From: Actinomycetota bacterium
Lineage (GTDB): Bacteria > Actinomycetota > Acidimicrobiia > Acidimicrobiales > Ilumatobacteraceae
Assembly (NCBI GenBank): GCA_017853685.1
Contig: JAFMJD010000004.1
Location: 1 to 41,026, forward strand
Reading direction: 5' to 3'
Length of the DNA: 41,026 nucleotides
Below the pieces are notes generated by a model that did not search any database, was not told the DNA's origin, and was given only the letters and a program-made list of their open reading frames with translations. The translations under genes were made by a program, and so were the position numbers. Positions 8,599 to 17,393 of this stretch are shown piece after piece. The first letter of the stretch is position 1; each line of letters begins with the position of its first letter.

Positions 8599-9390
8599 AT
8601 GAGCACTGCTGCATGGTCTGACGCCTCCATCACCGATCTGGTCAACCTCGCCGGGAAGCGAGCCGTCGTCACGGGGGCCGCAGTCGGCATCGGTGCGGCC
8701 ATCGCCACCCGACTCGCGCAGGCCGGAGCCGACGTGCTGCTCACCGACCTCGATGATCGTGGTGAGGCCACGGCGGCCGGGCTCCGATCGGGCGGACTGA
8801 GCGCGTCCTTCCAGCGGTGCGACATCACCAATACCGCGCACCTTGCCGCGGCCGCCCAATGGGCAGCCGATCGGGGGAGCCTCGACATCTGGGTGAACAA
8901 CGCAGGGATCTACCCCACCACCGGCCCGGTGCTGAAAGTCACCGACGAATTCCTCGACCGCATGTTCGACGTGAACGTGCGTGCGCAGTTCTCGGCGGCG
9001 CGCGAGGCCGCCAACCGCATGAGCACTGGTGGTGCCATCGTGAACCTGGCCTCGATCGCAGGAATCCGCGGCGGTGCGGGCATCTCTGCATACAGCGCAT
9101 CGAAGGGTGCGGTAATTGCCATGACCCGCGCGCTCGGTAATGAACTCGGACCCATGGGTATCCGCGTGAACGCGATCGCACCCGGCATCATCGATACACC
9201 CGGTGTGCGTGCCCAGATGGAACCGCTCAAGGCAACGGGACTGGACATCGATGCAGCGATAGCGGCGAACCCGCTCCGCACGGCGGGTCAGCCGGACCAC
9301 ATCGCGCGGGCGTGCCTGTTCCTCGTGTCGGGTCTGTCGGCTTTCGTGAACGGCGTGACGCTGGTGGTGGACGGCGGCGCTACCGCCTGA
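8599..9390 (+). CDS. SDR family oxidoreductase
   Basis: GKRAVVTGAAVGIGAAIA, NNAGIYP, YSASKGA, VDGGATA. Confidence 0.93.
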   Translation: MSTAAWSDASITDLVNLAGKRAVVTGAAVGIGAAIATRLAQAGADVLLTDLDDRGEATAAGLRSGGLSASFQRCDITNTAHLAAAAQWAADRGSLDIWVNNAGIYPTTGPVLKVTDEFLDRMFDVNVRAQFSAAREAANRMSTGGAIVNLASIAGIRGGAGISAYSASKGAVIAMTRALGNELGPMGIRVNAIAPGIIDTPGVRAQMEPLKATGLDIDAAIAANPLRTAGQPDHIARACLFLVSGLSAFVNGVTLVVDGGATA

Positions 9391-10686
9391 TCAGTCACGC
9401 CGCGCGAGGTCGCGTTTGCCCTCGCGGCTCGCGTGCGCGGCGTGGTTCAAGATGTTGCGCGCCATCGAGCTCTCCTGGCCCGCCGATCGGGTGGCGTAGA
9501 TCTCGGCCCGGGTCTCGTGCGCCTCGCGGGAGGACGGCTCCGCAAGCACGGCGAATTCGACGAGGTGGCAGGCCATGCGCAGGTCACCGAGAGTCGCAAG
9601 TTCGCGTGCTCGGGTGAGCACGGCGTCGAGGCCTCCGGCGAGCGCCACCCATTCGGTGGCCTGCTGGTCACGCGGTGCGGGCAAGAGGTTGTCGGGCTCG
9701 CCGTCGTACCAGCCGCCGTAGCGACGCCACACGTTCCGCACGATGAATTGCGGGTGGTCGTACACCGGCTGCAGATACGGAAGCCGTCGCAGGTGCTCGG
9801 GAACCTCGACGGTGTGGATGACATCATTCAGTGTGACACCACGGTTCATGAGCGAGAGCGTTTGGTCCTCGATCGTGTCGAGCAGTTCGGCGGTGTCCAG
9901 CAACGCCGTGCGGATTCGCTCGGCGCCGATGATGGGCAGCCCGTGGCCGCACAGCATCAGTTCTGCGCCGCAGGCCGCCATGTCACGCAGTGCGTCGGCC
10001 CAGTCGCTCACGTAGCGCTGCACCTTCTGCGGATTTCCTGCATTGGGGACGGCCCAGATGAACAGGTCGCCGGGATGCAGAACCCGCGCCTCGGGGACCC
10101 AGGTCCACGTTGCATCGTCGGTCTCGCCGCGCGCATGGTGCAGCTCGAAGGTCATGCCGCCGTGTTGGAAGGAATAGTGATCCCGGTAGGTGACATCGGG
10201 ATATCGGTAGTCGTCGGGCCAGGCGAAGCGTTCGATCGGGAGTGCGAACTGGCGCTGATTGATGGCGGTGTTCCACCCGAGTGTTCGCTCGTAGCGCCGG
10301 AAGTGGTCGGGCACGTCTTCGTGCGCGTACACGGTCGGTTGCTGCCAGCCGCGTCGTTCTGCCTCTGCCTCGAACAGACGCGTACCGAAGATGTGATCGA
10401 TGTGGTGGTGCGAGTACACCGCAGCACGCAGTGGGTCGTTGGGGCGCCATGCCCGGACCTGTTCGAAGAGATGATCGGCGTCGAACTTCCCGCCGGTATC
10501 GAGCAGGACGAGTCCGTCGCCGGTGTCGAGCGCGTTCACCGATGCAATGGAGATGAAGGTGAGGATGCCGGGAGCGATCTCCTCGGCCGCCCGGCCGAGT
10601 GCGGGTTGCACCGGGTGGTGTTCGTGGACGAGATCGACCTCGCCGTTCCAGTACCGCTCTGCAAGATCGAGGATCGACTCGGGCAT
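9391..10686 (-). CDS. Alkyl-sulfatase-like metallo-beta-lactamase-fold hydrolase
   Basis: SHHHIDHIFG metal motif (HxHxDH), LCGHGLPI, and C-terminal GWYDGEPDNLLPAP...LARELATLGDLRMACHLVEFAVLAEP...SSMARNILNHAA resembling the alkyl sulfatase dimerisation region; ATG at 10686. Confidence 0.83.
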   Translation of the reverse strand: MPESILDLAERYWNGEVDLVHEHHPVQPALGRAAEEIAPGILTFISIASVNALDTGDGLVLLDTGGKFDADHLFEQVRAWRPNDPLRAAVYSHHHIDHIFGTRLFEAEAERRGWQQPTVYAHEDVPDHFRRYERTLGWNTAINQRQFALPIERFAWPDDYRYPDVTYRDHYSFQHGGMTFELHHARGETDDATWTWVPEARVLHPGDLFIWAVPNAGNPQKVQRYVSDWADALRDMAACGAELMLCGHGLPIIGAERIRTALLDTAELLDTIEDQTLSLMNRGVTLNDVIHTVEVPEHLRRLPYLQPVYDHPQFIVRNVWRRYGGWYDGEPDNLLPAPRDQQATEWVALAGGLDAVLTRARELATLGDLRMACHLVEFAVLAEPSSREAHETRAEIYATRSAGQESSMARNILNHAAHASREGKRDLARRD

Positions 10687-10714
10687 GCGCCGAGTGTTCC
10701 AGATCAGTGGGTGG

Positions 10715-11185
10715 TCAGCGCACCAATCCGTCGGGGGCGCCACCCGGCACGGGCCACTGGAAGTGCAGGGTGGTCCGCACGATCTTCCAGACGCCATTCA
10801 CCCTTCGATATCGGTCCTCGTAGGTGCCGTACAGCACCACTGGATTCGCACGGGGGGTGGTGGAGCCTCGCTCGAAATAGGAGATGTCGATGAGGAACCA
10901 GTCGCCCGTGGCTTCATCACCGGTCACGCTGATGCGCGGGTTGGTCACCGCATGGCGCCCGTAGGAGTAACGGGCGGCGCCTTGGCGACTCTCGAAGTAT
11001 GGGAGCCACCCGGCTCGCATCGCCGGCTTACCCTCCCAGGTTCCGAAGGGTCCGAAGTCGCAGACCGCATCGTCCACGTACAGGCTCAGCAGCGCATCGA
11101 GGTCGCCGCCGTCGAAGTGGTGCGTGTAGTCGAGACGGAGGTTCCGGATGTCCTCGAGGTCGTTCAATTCCTGGAGACTGCGCAT
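10715..11185 (-). CDS. SnoaL-like/NTF2-fold protein
   Basis: MRSLQELNDLEDIRNLRLDYTHHFDGGDLDALLSLYVDDAVCDFG...; TACGGT-N6-ATG supports this start rather than the longer ORF. Confidence 0.85.
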   Translation of the reverse strand: MRSLQELNDLEDIRNLRLDYTHHFDGGDLDALLSLYVDDAVCDFGPFGTWEGKPAMRAGWLPYFESRQGAARYSYGRHAVTNPRISVTGDEATGDWFLIDISYFERGSTTPRANPVVLYGTYEDRYRRVNGVWKIVRTTLHFQWPVPGGAPDGLVR

Positions 11186-11265
11186 GGCGAGACCGTACTT
11201 CCTCTGAACAATGATGCAGAAGTGGGGTCGTGTACCGTCCGTCTGTCCGTCGGAGAAGGTGGAAG

Positions 11266-12228
11266 ATGACTGCTGGCACCGTGTTGATGTCACTCCGGTC
11301 TGGCGTGGGCAACCAGTTGTTCCAGTACGCCGCAGGACTGCAGGTGGCGGCCGAACTCGATGCAACGCTGTACGTCCAGCCCGCACCCGGATCCGGTATC
11401 GGTTTGCTCGACCTCCTTCCGGAAGGCTCCGTGCTCCGGGCCGGACCGGAGCAATGGCGGCGCTTCCGTCTCTCGCCCGAACAGCGCTCGTTGCAGCGCC
11501 GCTTGGTCGATCGTGCGGCACGCGCGATGCCGTGGCACCAGCGCCGTGTGGCACACATTCGACAAGTGGTCGGGACCGACCAACATGCGTTGGCGCCACG
11601 CAAAGGACGGATCGACGCGAAGGACTGCTTCATGTCGGGGTGGTTCATCCATCGGTCGTGGTTCGGCAACACGGCTCCACTCGTGGCCGAGCAGGTACGG
11701 ACCACGCTCGAGGTGCATCCTGCATTTGGGCTCGGGCGCGGTGCCACAGTGATCTCGTTCCGCCGCGGCGACTACGTGCGCCTCGGTTGGGATCTCGACC
11801 TGTCGTACTACGAAACGGCGCTGTCTCGGCTGGGGTCTGACGCCGGTTCGCTGTGGCTCGTCGGCGACGACGCGCTGTTTCTCGAGATGGCTCGACCGTG
11901 GCTTGCCGCCCGCGGTCACGACGTGCGGGTGGTCCCCGACCTCGGCGGTTCGCGGGCACTCACCGATCTTGCGATCATCGCCGGAGCGTCTGGCGTCGTG
12001 ATGTCCAACTCCACCTTTTGCTGGTGGGGTGTCACCGCTGGTGCAGCGCGCGGGCGACCGGACAACGCCGACGCAGGCAGAGCTCGCACGGGTGAGCCCC
12101 ATCGGCAGAAACTCGTGTTCGTTCCTGAGCCTTGGCTGCCGAGTGCGAACCAGAGTCACGAACAGGCGGGGCTCCGACATCCAGATTGGCAAGTCGTGAG
12201 CACGTGTTTCGGGCAAACCATCACCTGA
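11266..12228 (+). CDS. Glycosyltransferase family 11-like (alpha-1,2-fucosyltransferase-like)
   Basis: RSGVGNQLFQYAAGLQVA, ISFRRGDYVRLG, VVMSNSTFCWWGV; upstream GGAGAAGGTGGAAG. Confidence 0.8.
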   Translation: MTAGTVLMSLRSGVGNQLFQYAAGLQVAAELDATLYVQPAPGSGIGLLDLLPEGSVLRAGPEQWRRFRLSPEQRSLQRRLVDRAARAMPWHQRRVAHIRQVVGTDQHALAPRKGRIDAKDCFMSGWFIHRSWFGNTAPLVAEQVRTTLEVHPAFGLGRGATVISFRRGDYVRLGWDLDLSYYETALSRLGSDAGSLWLVGDDALFLEMARPWLAARGHDVRVVPDLGGSRALTDLAIIAGASGVVMSNSTFCWWGVTAGAARGRPDNADAGRARTGEPHRQKLVFVPEPWLPSANQSHEQAGLRHPDWQVVSTCFGQTIT

Positions 12229-12280
12229 AACCCATCTCGTCGAGCGCCGTCTGCGCCGGGCTCGACGCATCGCGGGTTCG

Positions 12281-12355
12281 TGGCGCCCTCGGCAGGATTC
12301 GAACCTGCGCACACGGCTCCGGAGGCCGACGCTCTATCCCCTGAGCTACGAGGGC
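12281..12355 (-). tRNA. tRNA-Arg (anticodon CCG), CCA encoded
   Basis: Reverse strand GCCCTCG-TA-GCTCAGGGGATAGAGC-G-TCGGC-CTCCGGA-GCCGT-GTGC-GCAGG-TTCGAAT-CCTGC-CGAGGGC-G-CCA; cloverleaf folds by eye. Confidence 0.95.
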
Positions 12356-12413
12356 GGGACGTGGAAGGTTACCGTCTGCATCTGCTGGATGCCTCGCCGT
12401 TACTCTTGAAGCA

Positions 12414-14144
12414 ATGGCCGACCCGCTCCATACCGTTTCGTCGTTGCTCGCGCCCGTGTATCGCGCGGTAACTGGCGTGGACGTCGATCCGGTGGTGCGA
12501 GCGAGTGATCGCGCTGATGCTCAGTCGAACGGGGCACTTCCGGCGGCCAAGCAACTCGGTCGCAATCCTCGTGAGGTTGCCGCCGAAGTGGTTGCTGCGG
12601 CCGGCAGCGTGCTCGCCGGAGTCGCTACCGCAGAAATTGCTGGGCCCGGGTTCATCAACCTCACGTTCGACGATGCCTTCATCGCTGCGGAACTCTCGTC
12701 TGCCGCGCGCGATGCACATCTGGGCGTGCGCCGCGCACTGCAGCCCGAAAGAGTGGTGGTCGACTATTCGGCCCCGAACGTCGCCAAGGAGATGCACGTC
12801 GGTCACCTGCGCACCACGATCATCGGCGATGCACTCGTGCGGATGCTCGAGTTCGTCGGTCACGAGGTGATCCGCGAGAACCACATCGGCGACTGGGGCA
12901 CGCCCTTCGGCATGCTGATCGAGCATCTGCTCGACCTGGGTGAGGCCGAGGCAGCGAAGGAACTCTCGGTGGGCGACCTCGACGGTTTCTACCGTCAGGC
13001 CCGCGCGAAGTTCGATGCCGACGATGAGTTCAAGCAGCGCAGCCGCCTTCGCGTCGTTGCGCTGCAGGGCGGTGATCCCGAGACGCTGCGCCTCTGGCAG
13101 GAACTGGTGGACGCAAGCGCCGCCTACTTCCACGCGGTCTACCGCAAGCTGGGTGTGCTGCTGACGAGCGCCGATCTGGCCGGTGAATCGAGTTATCACC
13201 CGCTGCTGGACGAAGTCATCCGTCGGCTCGATGCCGCCGGCCTCCTACAGCAGTCCGATGGTGCCGACGTGGTGTTCCCGCCGGGCTTCACCAACCGCGA
13301 GGGCGAACCGCTGCCGCTCATCGTCCGCAAGGGAAATGGTGGGTTCAACTACGCCACCAGCGATCTCGCCTGTGTCATCGACCGAGTGGAGCGCGTGGGC
13401 GCCACGCTCATGCTCTACGTGGTGGGCGCACCCCAGGCACAGCACTTCGAGATGGTCTGGAAGGTCTGCGAGATGGCTGGCTGGCTCACTCCACCGGCGC
13501 GCTGTGTGCACGTGCAGTTCGGCAGCGTGCTCGGGTCCGACCGCAAGATGTTCAAGACGCGCAGCGGCGACACCGTCAAACTGGTGGATCTCATCGACGA
13601 GGCAGTGGAGCGCGGTATTGCCCAGGTGCGATCACGCAGCGCCGAGCTCTCGTCCGACGAGCAGGAGCAGGTGGGCCGCATGATCGGTATCGGCGCCATG
13701 AAGTACGCCGACCTGTCCACCGATCGCATCAAGGACTACGTGTTCGACTGGGACCGGATGCTGTCGTTCGACGGCAATACCGCTCCCTACCTCCAGTACG
13801 CCCACGCCCGGATTCGTTCCATCTTCCGCAAGGCCGGTGAGGAGTTCCTGTCGGGCGACGCGGTGGTGTCGCTCGGCGAGCCGCAGGAACGGGCGCTGGC
13901 ACTGAGACTGCTCGGCTTCGACCAGGCGGTGGCCGAGTCATTGGAACGCTTCAGCCCGCACCGACTCTGCACCTACTTGTTCGATCTCGCGCAGGACTTC
14001 ACGGCGTTCTACGAAGCGTGTCCGGTGTTGCGGGCCGACGTTGATTCGGTGCGGCGCAGCCGTCTGGCGCTGTGCGATCTGACCGCCCGCATCCTGGACC
14101 GCGGTCTGGGTCTGCTGGGCATCGACGTACCGGACCGGATGTGA
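12414..14144 (+). CDS. argS: Arginyl-tRNA synthetase
   Basis: VVVDYSAPNVAKEMHVGHLRTTIIGDALVR (HVGH), GDWGTPFGM, TRSGDTVKLVDLIDEA; C-terminal DALR-like region. Confidence 0.98.
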   Translation: MADPLHTVSSLLAPVYRAVTGVDVDPVVRASDRADAQSNGALPAAKQLGRNPREVAAEVVAAAGSVLAGVATAEIAGPGFINLTFDDAFIAAELSSAARDAHLGVRRALQPERVVVDYSAPNVAKEMHVGHLRTTIIGDALVRMLEFVGHEVIRENHIGDWGTPFGMLIEHLLDLGEAEAAKELSVGDLDGFYRQARAKFDADDEFKQRSRLRVVALQGGDPETLRLWQELVDASAAYFHAVYRKLGVLLTSADLAGESSYHPLLDEVIRRLDAAGLLQQSDGADVVFPPGFTNREGEPLPLIVRKGNGGFNYATSDLACVIDRVERVGATLMLYVVGAPQAQHFEMVWKVCEMAGWLTPPARCVHVQFGSVLGSDRKMFKTRSGDTVKLVDLIDEAVERGIAQVRSRSAELSSDEQEQVGRMIGIGAMKYADLSTDRIKDYVFDWDRMLSFDGNTAPYLQYAHARIRSIFRKAGEEFLSGDAVVSLGEPQERALALRLLGFDQAVAESLERFSPHRLCTYLFDLAQDFTAFYEACPVLRADVDSVRRSRLALCDLTARILDRGLGLLGIDVPDRM

Positions 14145-14146
14145 CC

Positions 14147-15421
14147 ATGAGCCCCGTCCCGCGTCATCTGCTCCCGGAGACCTCTGCAGAGCGTGCCGAC
14201 GGGTCGCTCGAGATCGGCGGCGTCTCCACACTGGACCTCGCAGCGCAGTACGGCACACCGTTGTTCGTCTACGACGAACAACATCTCCGCAGCCGTTGCC
14301 GTGAGGCCGTCACCTCGTTCGGGGCAGACCGCGTGGTCTACGCCACCAAGGCGTTCCTCTGCCGTGCCATGGCCCGCCTCGTGCACGAGGAGGGTTTGAT
14401 GCTCGACGTGGCCACCTCGGGCGAACTCTTCGTGGCCCTGTCGGCCGGTGTTCCTGCGTCGAGGTGCGTGCTGCACGGAAACAACAAGTCGCTCGACGAA
14501 CTCCGGTTCGCCATCACGAGTGGTGTGCACCACATCAACGTGGACAGTTTCGACGAGTTGGACCGACTCGACACTCTGCACCGCGAGGGACTCCCCGTCC
14601 CGCGGGTTGCGCTCCGCATCACTCCGGGCGTGGAGGCCCACACGCACGAGTACATCGCCACCGGCCAGGACGACTCCAAATTCGGGTTCAACCTCGCGAA
14701 CGGTGATGCAGCACGAGCGGTTTCGCGAGCCGATCGCTCGCCCTCGGTGGAGCTGATGGGTCTGCACTGCCACATCGGCTCCAACGTCTTTGCCGTGTCA
14801 TCGTTCGCTCGTGCGGCCGAGGTGATGGCCGCTTTCGCTGCGCCCTACGACTTGCCCGAGCTCACACTCGGCGGTGGTCTCGGCGTTGCATATGTCGAGG
14901 GCGAACAGGCTCCGTCGATCTCCGAATGGGCCACGGTGCTGCTCGACGCCTGCCGGTCGCTCGGGGTGCGCAGTGCCATCACGGTGGAGCCGGGCAGGTC
15001 CATCGTGGCGAATGCTGCAGTAACGCTCTACAGCGTGGGCACCATCAAGGACATCCCCGGTGTGCGCAGCTATCTCTCGGTAGACGGCGGGATGAGCGAC
15101 AACCCCCGTCCCGTGCTGTACGGCAGCGGTTACGAAGCATTCCTGCCGAGAGCATGGGGTGCGGATCGTGTGCGCGCCGTGCGCGTGGTGGGCAAGCACT
15201 GCGAGAGCGGCGACATCCTCATCAACGACGCCATGGTTCCAGCCGACACTGCGGTGGGCGATGTACTCGCGATGCCGGTCACCGGCGCATACGGATATTC
15301 GATGTCGTCGAACTACAACATGGTGGGCAAGCCCGCAGTGGTATTCGTCCGCGACGGTAAGTCGCGGCTGGTGCTGCGTCGACAGACCCACGAGGATCTC
15401 GTCGCTCTCGACATCGACTGA
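14147..15421 (+). CDS. lysA: Diaminopimelate decarboxylase
   Basis: YGTPLFVYDEQHLRSR, VVYATKAFLCRAMARL, GLHCHIGSN, EPGRSIV, CESGDIL; starts 2 nt after argS stop. Confidence 0.97.
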   Translation: MSPVPRHLLPETSAERADGSLEIGGVSTLDLAAQYGTPLFVYDEQHLRSRCREAVTSFGADRVVYATKAFLCRAMARLVHEEGLMLDVATSGELFVALSAGVPASRCVLHGNNKSLDELRFAITSGVHHINVDSFDELDRLDTLHREGLPVPRVALRITPGVEAHTHEYIATGQDDSKFGFNLANGDAARAVSRADRSPSVELMGLHCHIGSNVFAVSSFARAAEVMAAFAAPYDLPELTLGGGLGVAYVEGEQAPSISEWATVLLDACRSLGVRSAITVEPGRSIVANAAVTLYSVGTIKDIPGVRSYLSVDGGMSDNPRPVLYGSGYEAFLPRAWGADRVRAVRVVGKHCESGDILINDAMVPADTAVGDVLAMPVTGAYGYSMSSNYNMVGKPAVVFVRDGKSRLVLRRQTHEDLVALDID

Positions 15422-15470
15422 TCAGCCGGATCGCTTCCGCCGTCGGGTGCGCCGTGCACCCAGTGGGGTC

Positions 15471-16088
15471 ATGAATGCACATGCGCTCCGCTCGCTCGCG
15501 CTGCCCCACGGCTCGCTCGTCTTCCACCGCCTCGTGCCGCAACACGTGAGCGCGAGTGCGTGGTACCGCGCTCATCTCACCGGTGATCTGGTTCGGCTGC
15601 ATCGAGGCGTATCCCGACTGGCGCAACGAAGCGAAACACCGCTGATGCGGATCGAGGCGGCGCTCGCCGCCGCGATGCCGCACTGTGTCGTGGGCGGACT
15701 GGCGGCCGCGTGGTTGTGGGGTGCGGCCTCGGCTCGTTTCGATGTCATCGACCTCATTGCCCCACCGGGCCGCCACCCGGGTCGACTCGCCGGAGTGGAA
15801 TTCCACCGGCCCACCGACGCATGTGACGTCGGGACGGTGATCATCGACGGTCTCCCGGTGTGCGCAGCCACGCGGGCCGCGCTGGACATCGCAGCCTGGC
15901 ATCCACACCGACTGCCGACGGTGCTTGCCGAACTCGCCGAACTCGGTCGGTTCGACCTCGCCGAACTCGGCGCCGTGCTGGCGGCCAAGCGTCGCCACGG
16001 TCGACCGGGCGTGAGTTCACTCGAACGCGTCCTTGCCGGAGCGCCGTACTGCCTAAAGACCCCGGGTATGGCGCTGTCCAGCAGTTAG
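15471..16088 (+). CDS. AbiEi/DUF559-family-like protein lacking the C-terminal nuclease domain (possible relic)
   Basis: LPHGSLVFHRLVPQHVSASAWYRAHLTGDLVRLHRGVSRLA...TRAALDIAAW...LAELAELGRFDLAELGAVLAAKRRHGRPGVSSLERVL, then stops abruptly. Confidence 0.6.
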   Translation: MNAHALRSLALPHGSLVFHRLVPQHVSASAWYRAHLTGDLVRLHRGVSRLAQRSETPLMRIEAALAAAMPHCVVGGLAAAWLWGAASARFDVIDLIAPPGRHPGRLAGVEFHRPTDACDVGTVIIDGLPVCAATRAALDIAAWHPHRLPTVLAELAELGRFDLAELGAVLAAKRRHGRPGVSSLERVLAGAPYCLKTPGMALSSS

Positions 16089-16100
16089 CCTCACCTACCT

Positions 16101-17393
16101 GTGAGCAACAGCACACGCGTACGGATCGGGGTCCTCGGCTGCGGCAACGTTGGGGCCGCCTTCGTGGAACTCGTCGGTCGGCAGGCAGCGTCGATCGAGG
16201 CGCGCACGGGCGTGATGCTCGAGGTCACCCGGGTAGCGGTGCGCAATCTGTCCGGCGAGCGCACGGTTCCGGTGCGCGCTGACCTGCTCACGCGCGATGC
16301 CCATGGTGTGGTGTCCGACCCCGAGGTGGACCTCGTGGTGGAGGTCATGGGCGGTATCGAACCGGCTCGTGAACTGATCTCTGCAGCCATTGCCGCCGGC
16401 AAGCCGGTCGTTACCGCGAACAAGGAACTGCTCGCGAATGTGGGAGCCGAACTGTTCGCTGCCGCCGACGCTCATGGCGTGGACCTGCTCTTCGAGGCGG
16501 CGGTCGCAGGCGGAATTCCCTTCATCCGTCCGTTGCGCGAGAGCCTCCGTGGCGAGCCACTCATCCGCGTGATGGGAATCGTGAACGGCACCACCAACTT
16601 CATCCTCACCCGCATGACCGAGGACGGCCAGGAGTACTCGGTTGCTCTGGCCGAGGCCCAGCGACTCGGGTACGCCGAACGCGACCCAACGGCCGATGTC
16701 GATGGTTACGACGCCGGGGCCAAGGCCGCCATCATTGCCTCGATTGCATTCGGGGTGAAGGTGGTTGCCGGTGACGTGTACCACGAGGGCATCCGTGACA
16801 TCACTGCTGCCGACATCAAGATGGCGGCCCGACTCGGCTACGTCATCAAACTCCTCGGCATCGCCGAGATCGAGTCCGCCGACGGTTCGGTGAGTGTGCG
16901 TGTCCACCCTGCGATGGTGCCGGTGCACCATCCGCTGGCGAGCGTGCGTGATTCGTTCAACGCCGTGTTCGTCGAGGGCGAGTCCGTGGGCTCACTGATG
17001 TTCTACGGGCGTGGCGCGGGTGGTTACCCGACAGCGAGTTCGGTGCTCGGCGATGTCATCGATGCGGCGGTGAACCTGAAGTTGGGCACACACGGGCGCA
17101 TCGGCACGCTCGCCCGCGCGAATGTGCGTCCGATCGACGAGACGAGTTCGGAGTACCTCGTGAGCCTCGAAGTGGTGGACCGACCCGGTGTGCTGCACGC
17201 GGTCACCGGTGTGTTCGCCCGCAACAACGTCAGCATCCGCGCGGCCGAGCAGGAGGGCATTGGCGACGATGCCCGACTCGTGTTCATCACGCACATCGCG
17301 CGCGAGGCCTCGGTTCGGGCCACGCTCCGTGAACTGAAAGAACTCGACGCAGTGCGCCGGGTGGGTGGATTGCTGCGGGTCATCGGCGCATGA
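16101..17393 (+). CDS. hom: Homoserine dehydrogenase with ACT domain
   Basis: VRIGVLGCGNVGAAFVELV, VVTANKELLA, GIVNGTTNFILTRM, ADPTADVDGYDAGAKAAI; C-terminal ACT VVDRPGVLHAVTGVFARNNVSI. Confidence 0.97.
   Translation: MSNSTRVRIGVLGCGNVGAAFVELVGRQAASIEARTGVMLEVTRVAVRNLSGERTVPVRADLLTRDAHGVVSDPEVDLVVEVMGGIEPARELISAAIAAGKPVVTANKELLANVGAELFAAADAHGVDLLFEAAVAGGIPFIRPLRESLRGEPLIRVMGIVNGTTNFILTRMTEDGQEYSVALAEAQRLGYAERDPTADVDGYDAGAKAAIIASIAFGVKVVAGDVYHEGIRDITAADIKMAARLGYVIKLLGIAEIESADGSVSVRVHPAMVPVHHPLASVRDSFNAVFVEGESVGSLMFYGRGAGGYPTASSVLGDVIDAAVNLKLGTHGRIGTLARANVRPIDETSSEYLVSLEVVDRPGVLHAVTGVFARNNVSIRAAEQEGIGDDARLVFITHIAREASVRATLRELKELDAVRRVGGLLRVIGA

Noticed and set aside
7201-9300. 699-aa minus-strand ORF
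   Set aside because: Antisense shadow of the SDR-RidA-SDR genes; His/Gly/Arg-rich, no recognisable domain.
9433-10893. 486-aa plus-strand ORF
   Set aside because: Antisense to the alkylsulfatase-like gene, which has clear metal-binding motifs.
12229-12413. tRNA-associated attachment site / integrated element
   Set aside because: No integrase, no second partial tRNA copy and no direct repeat of the tRNA 3' end noticed in the window.
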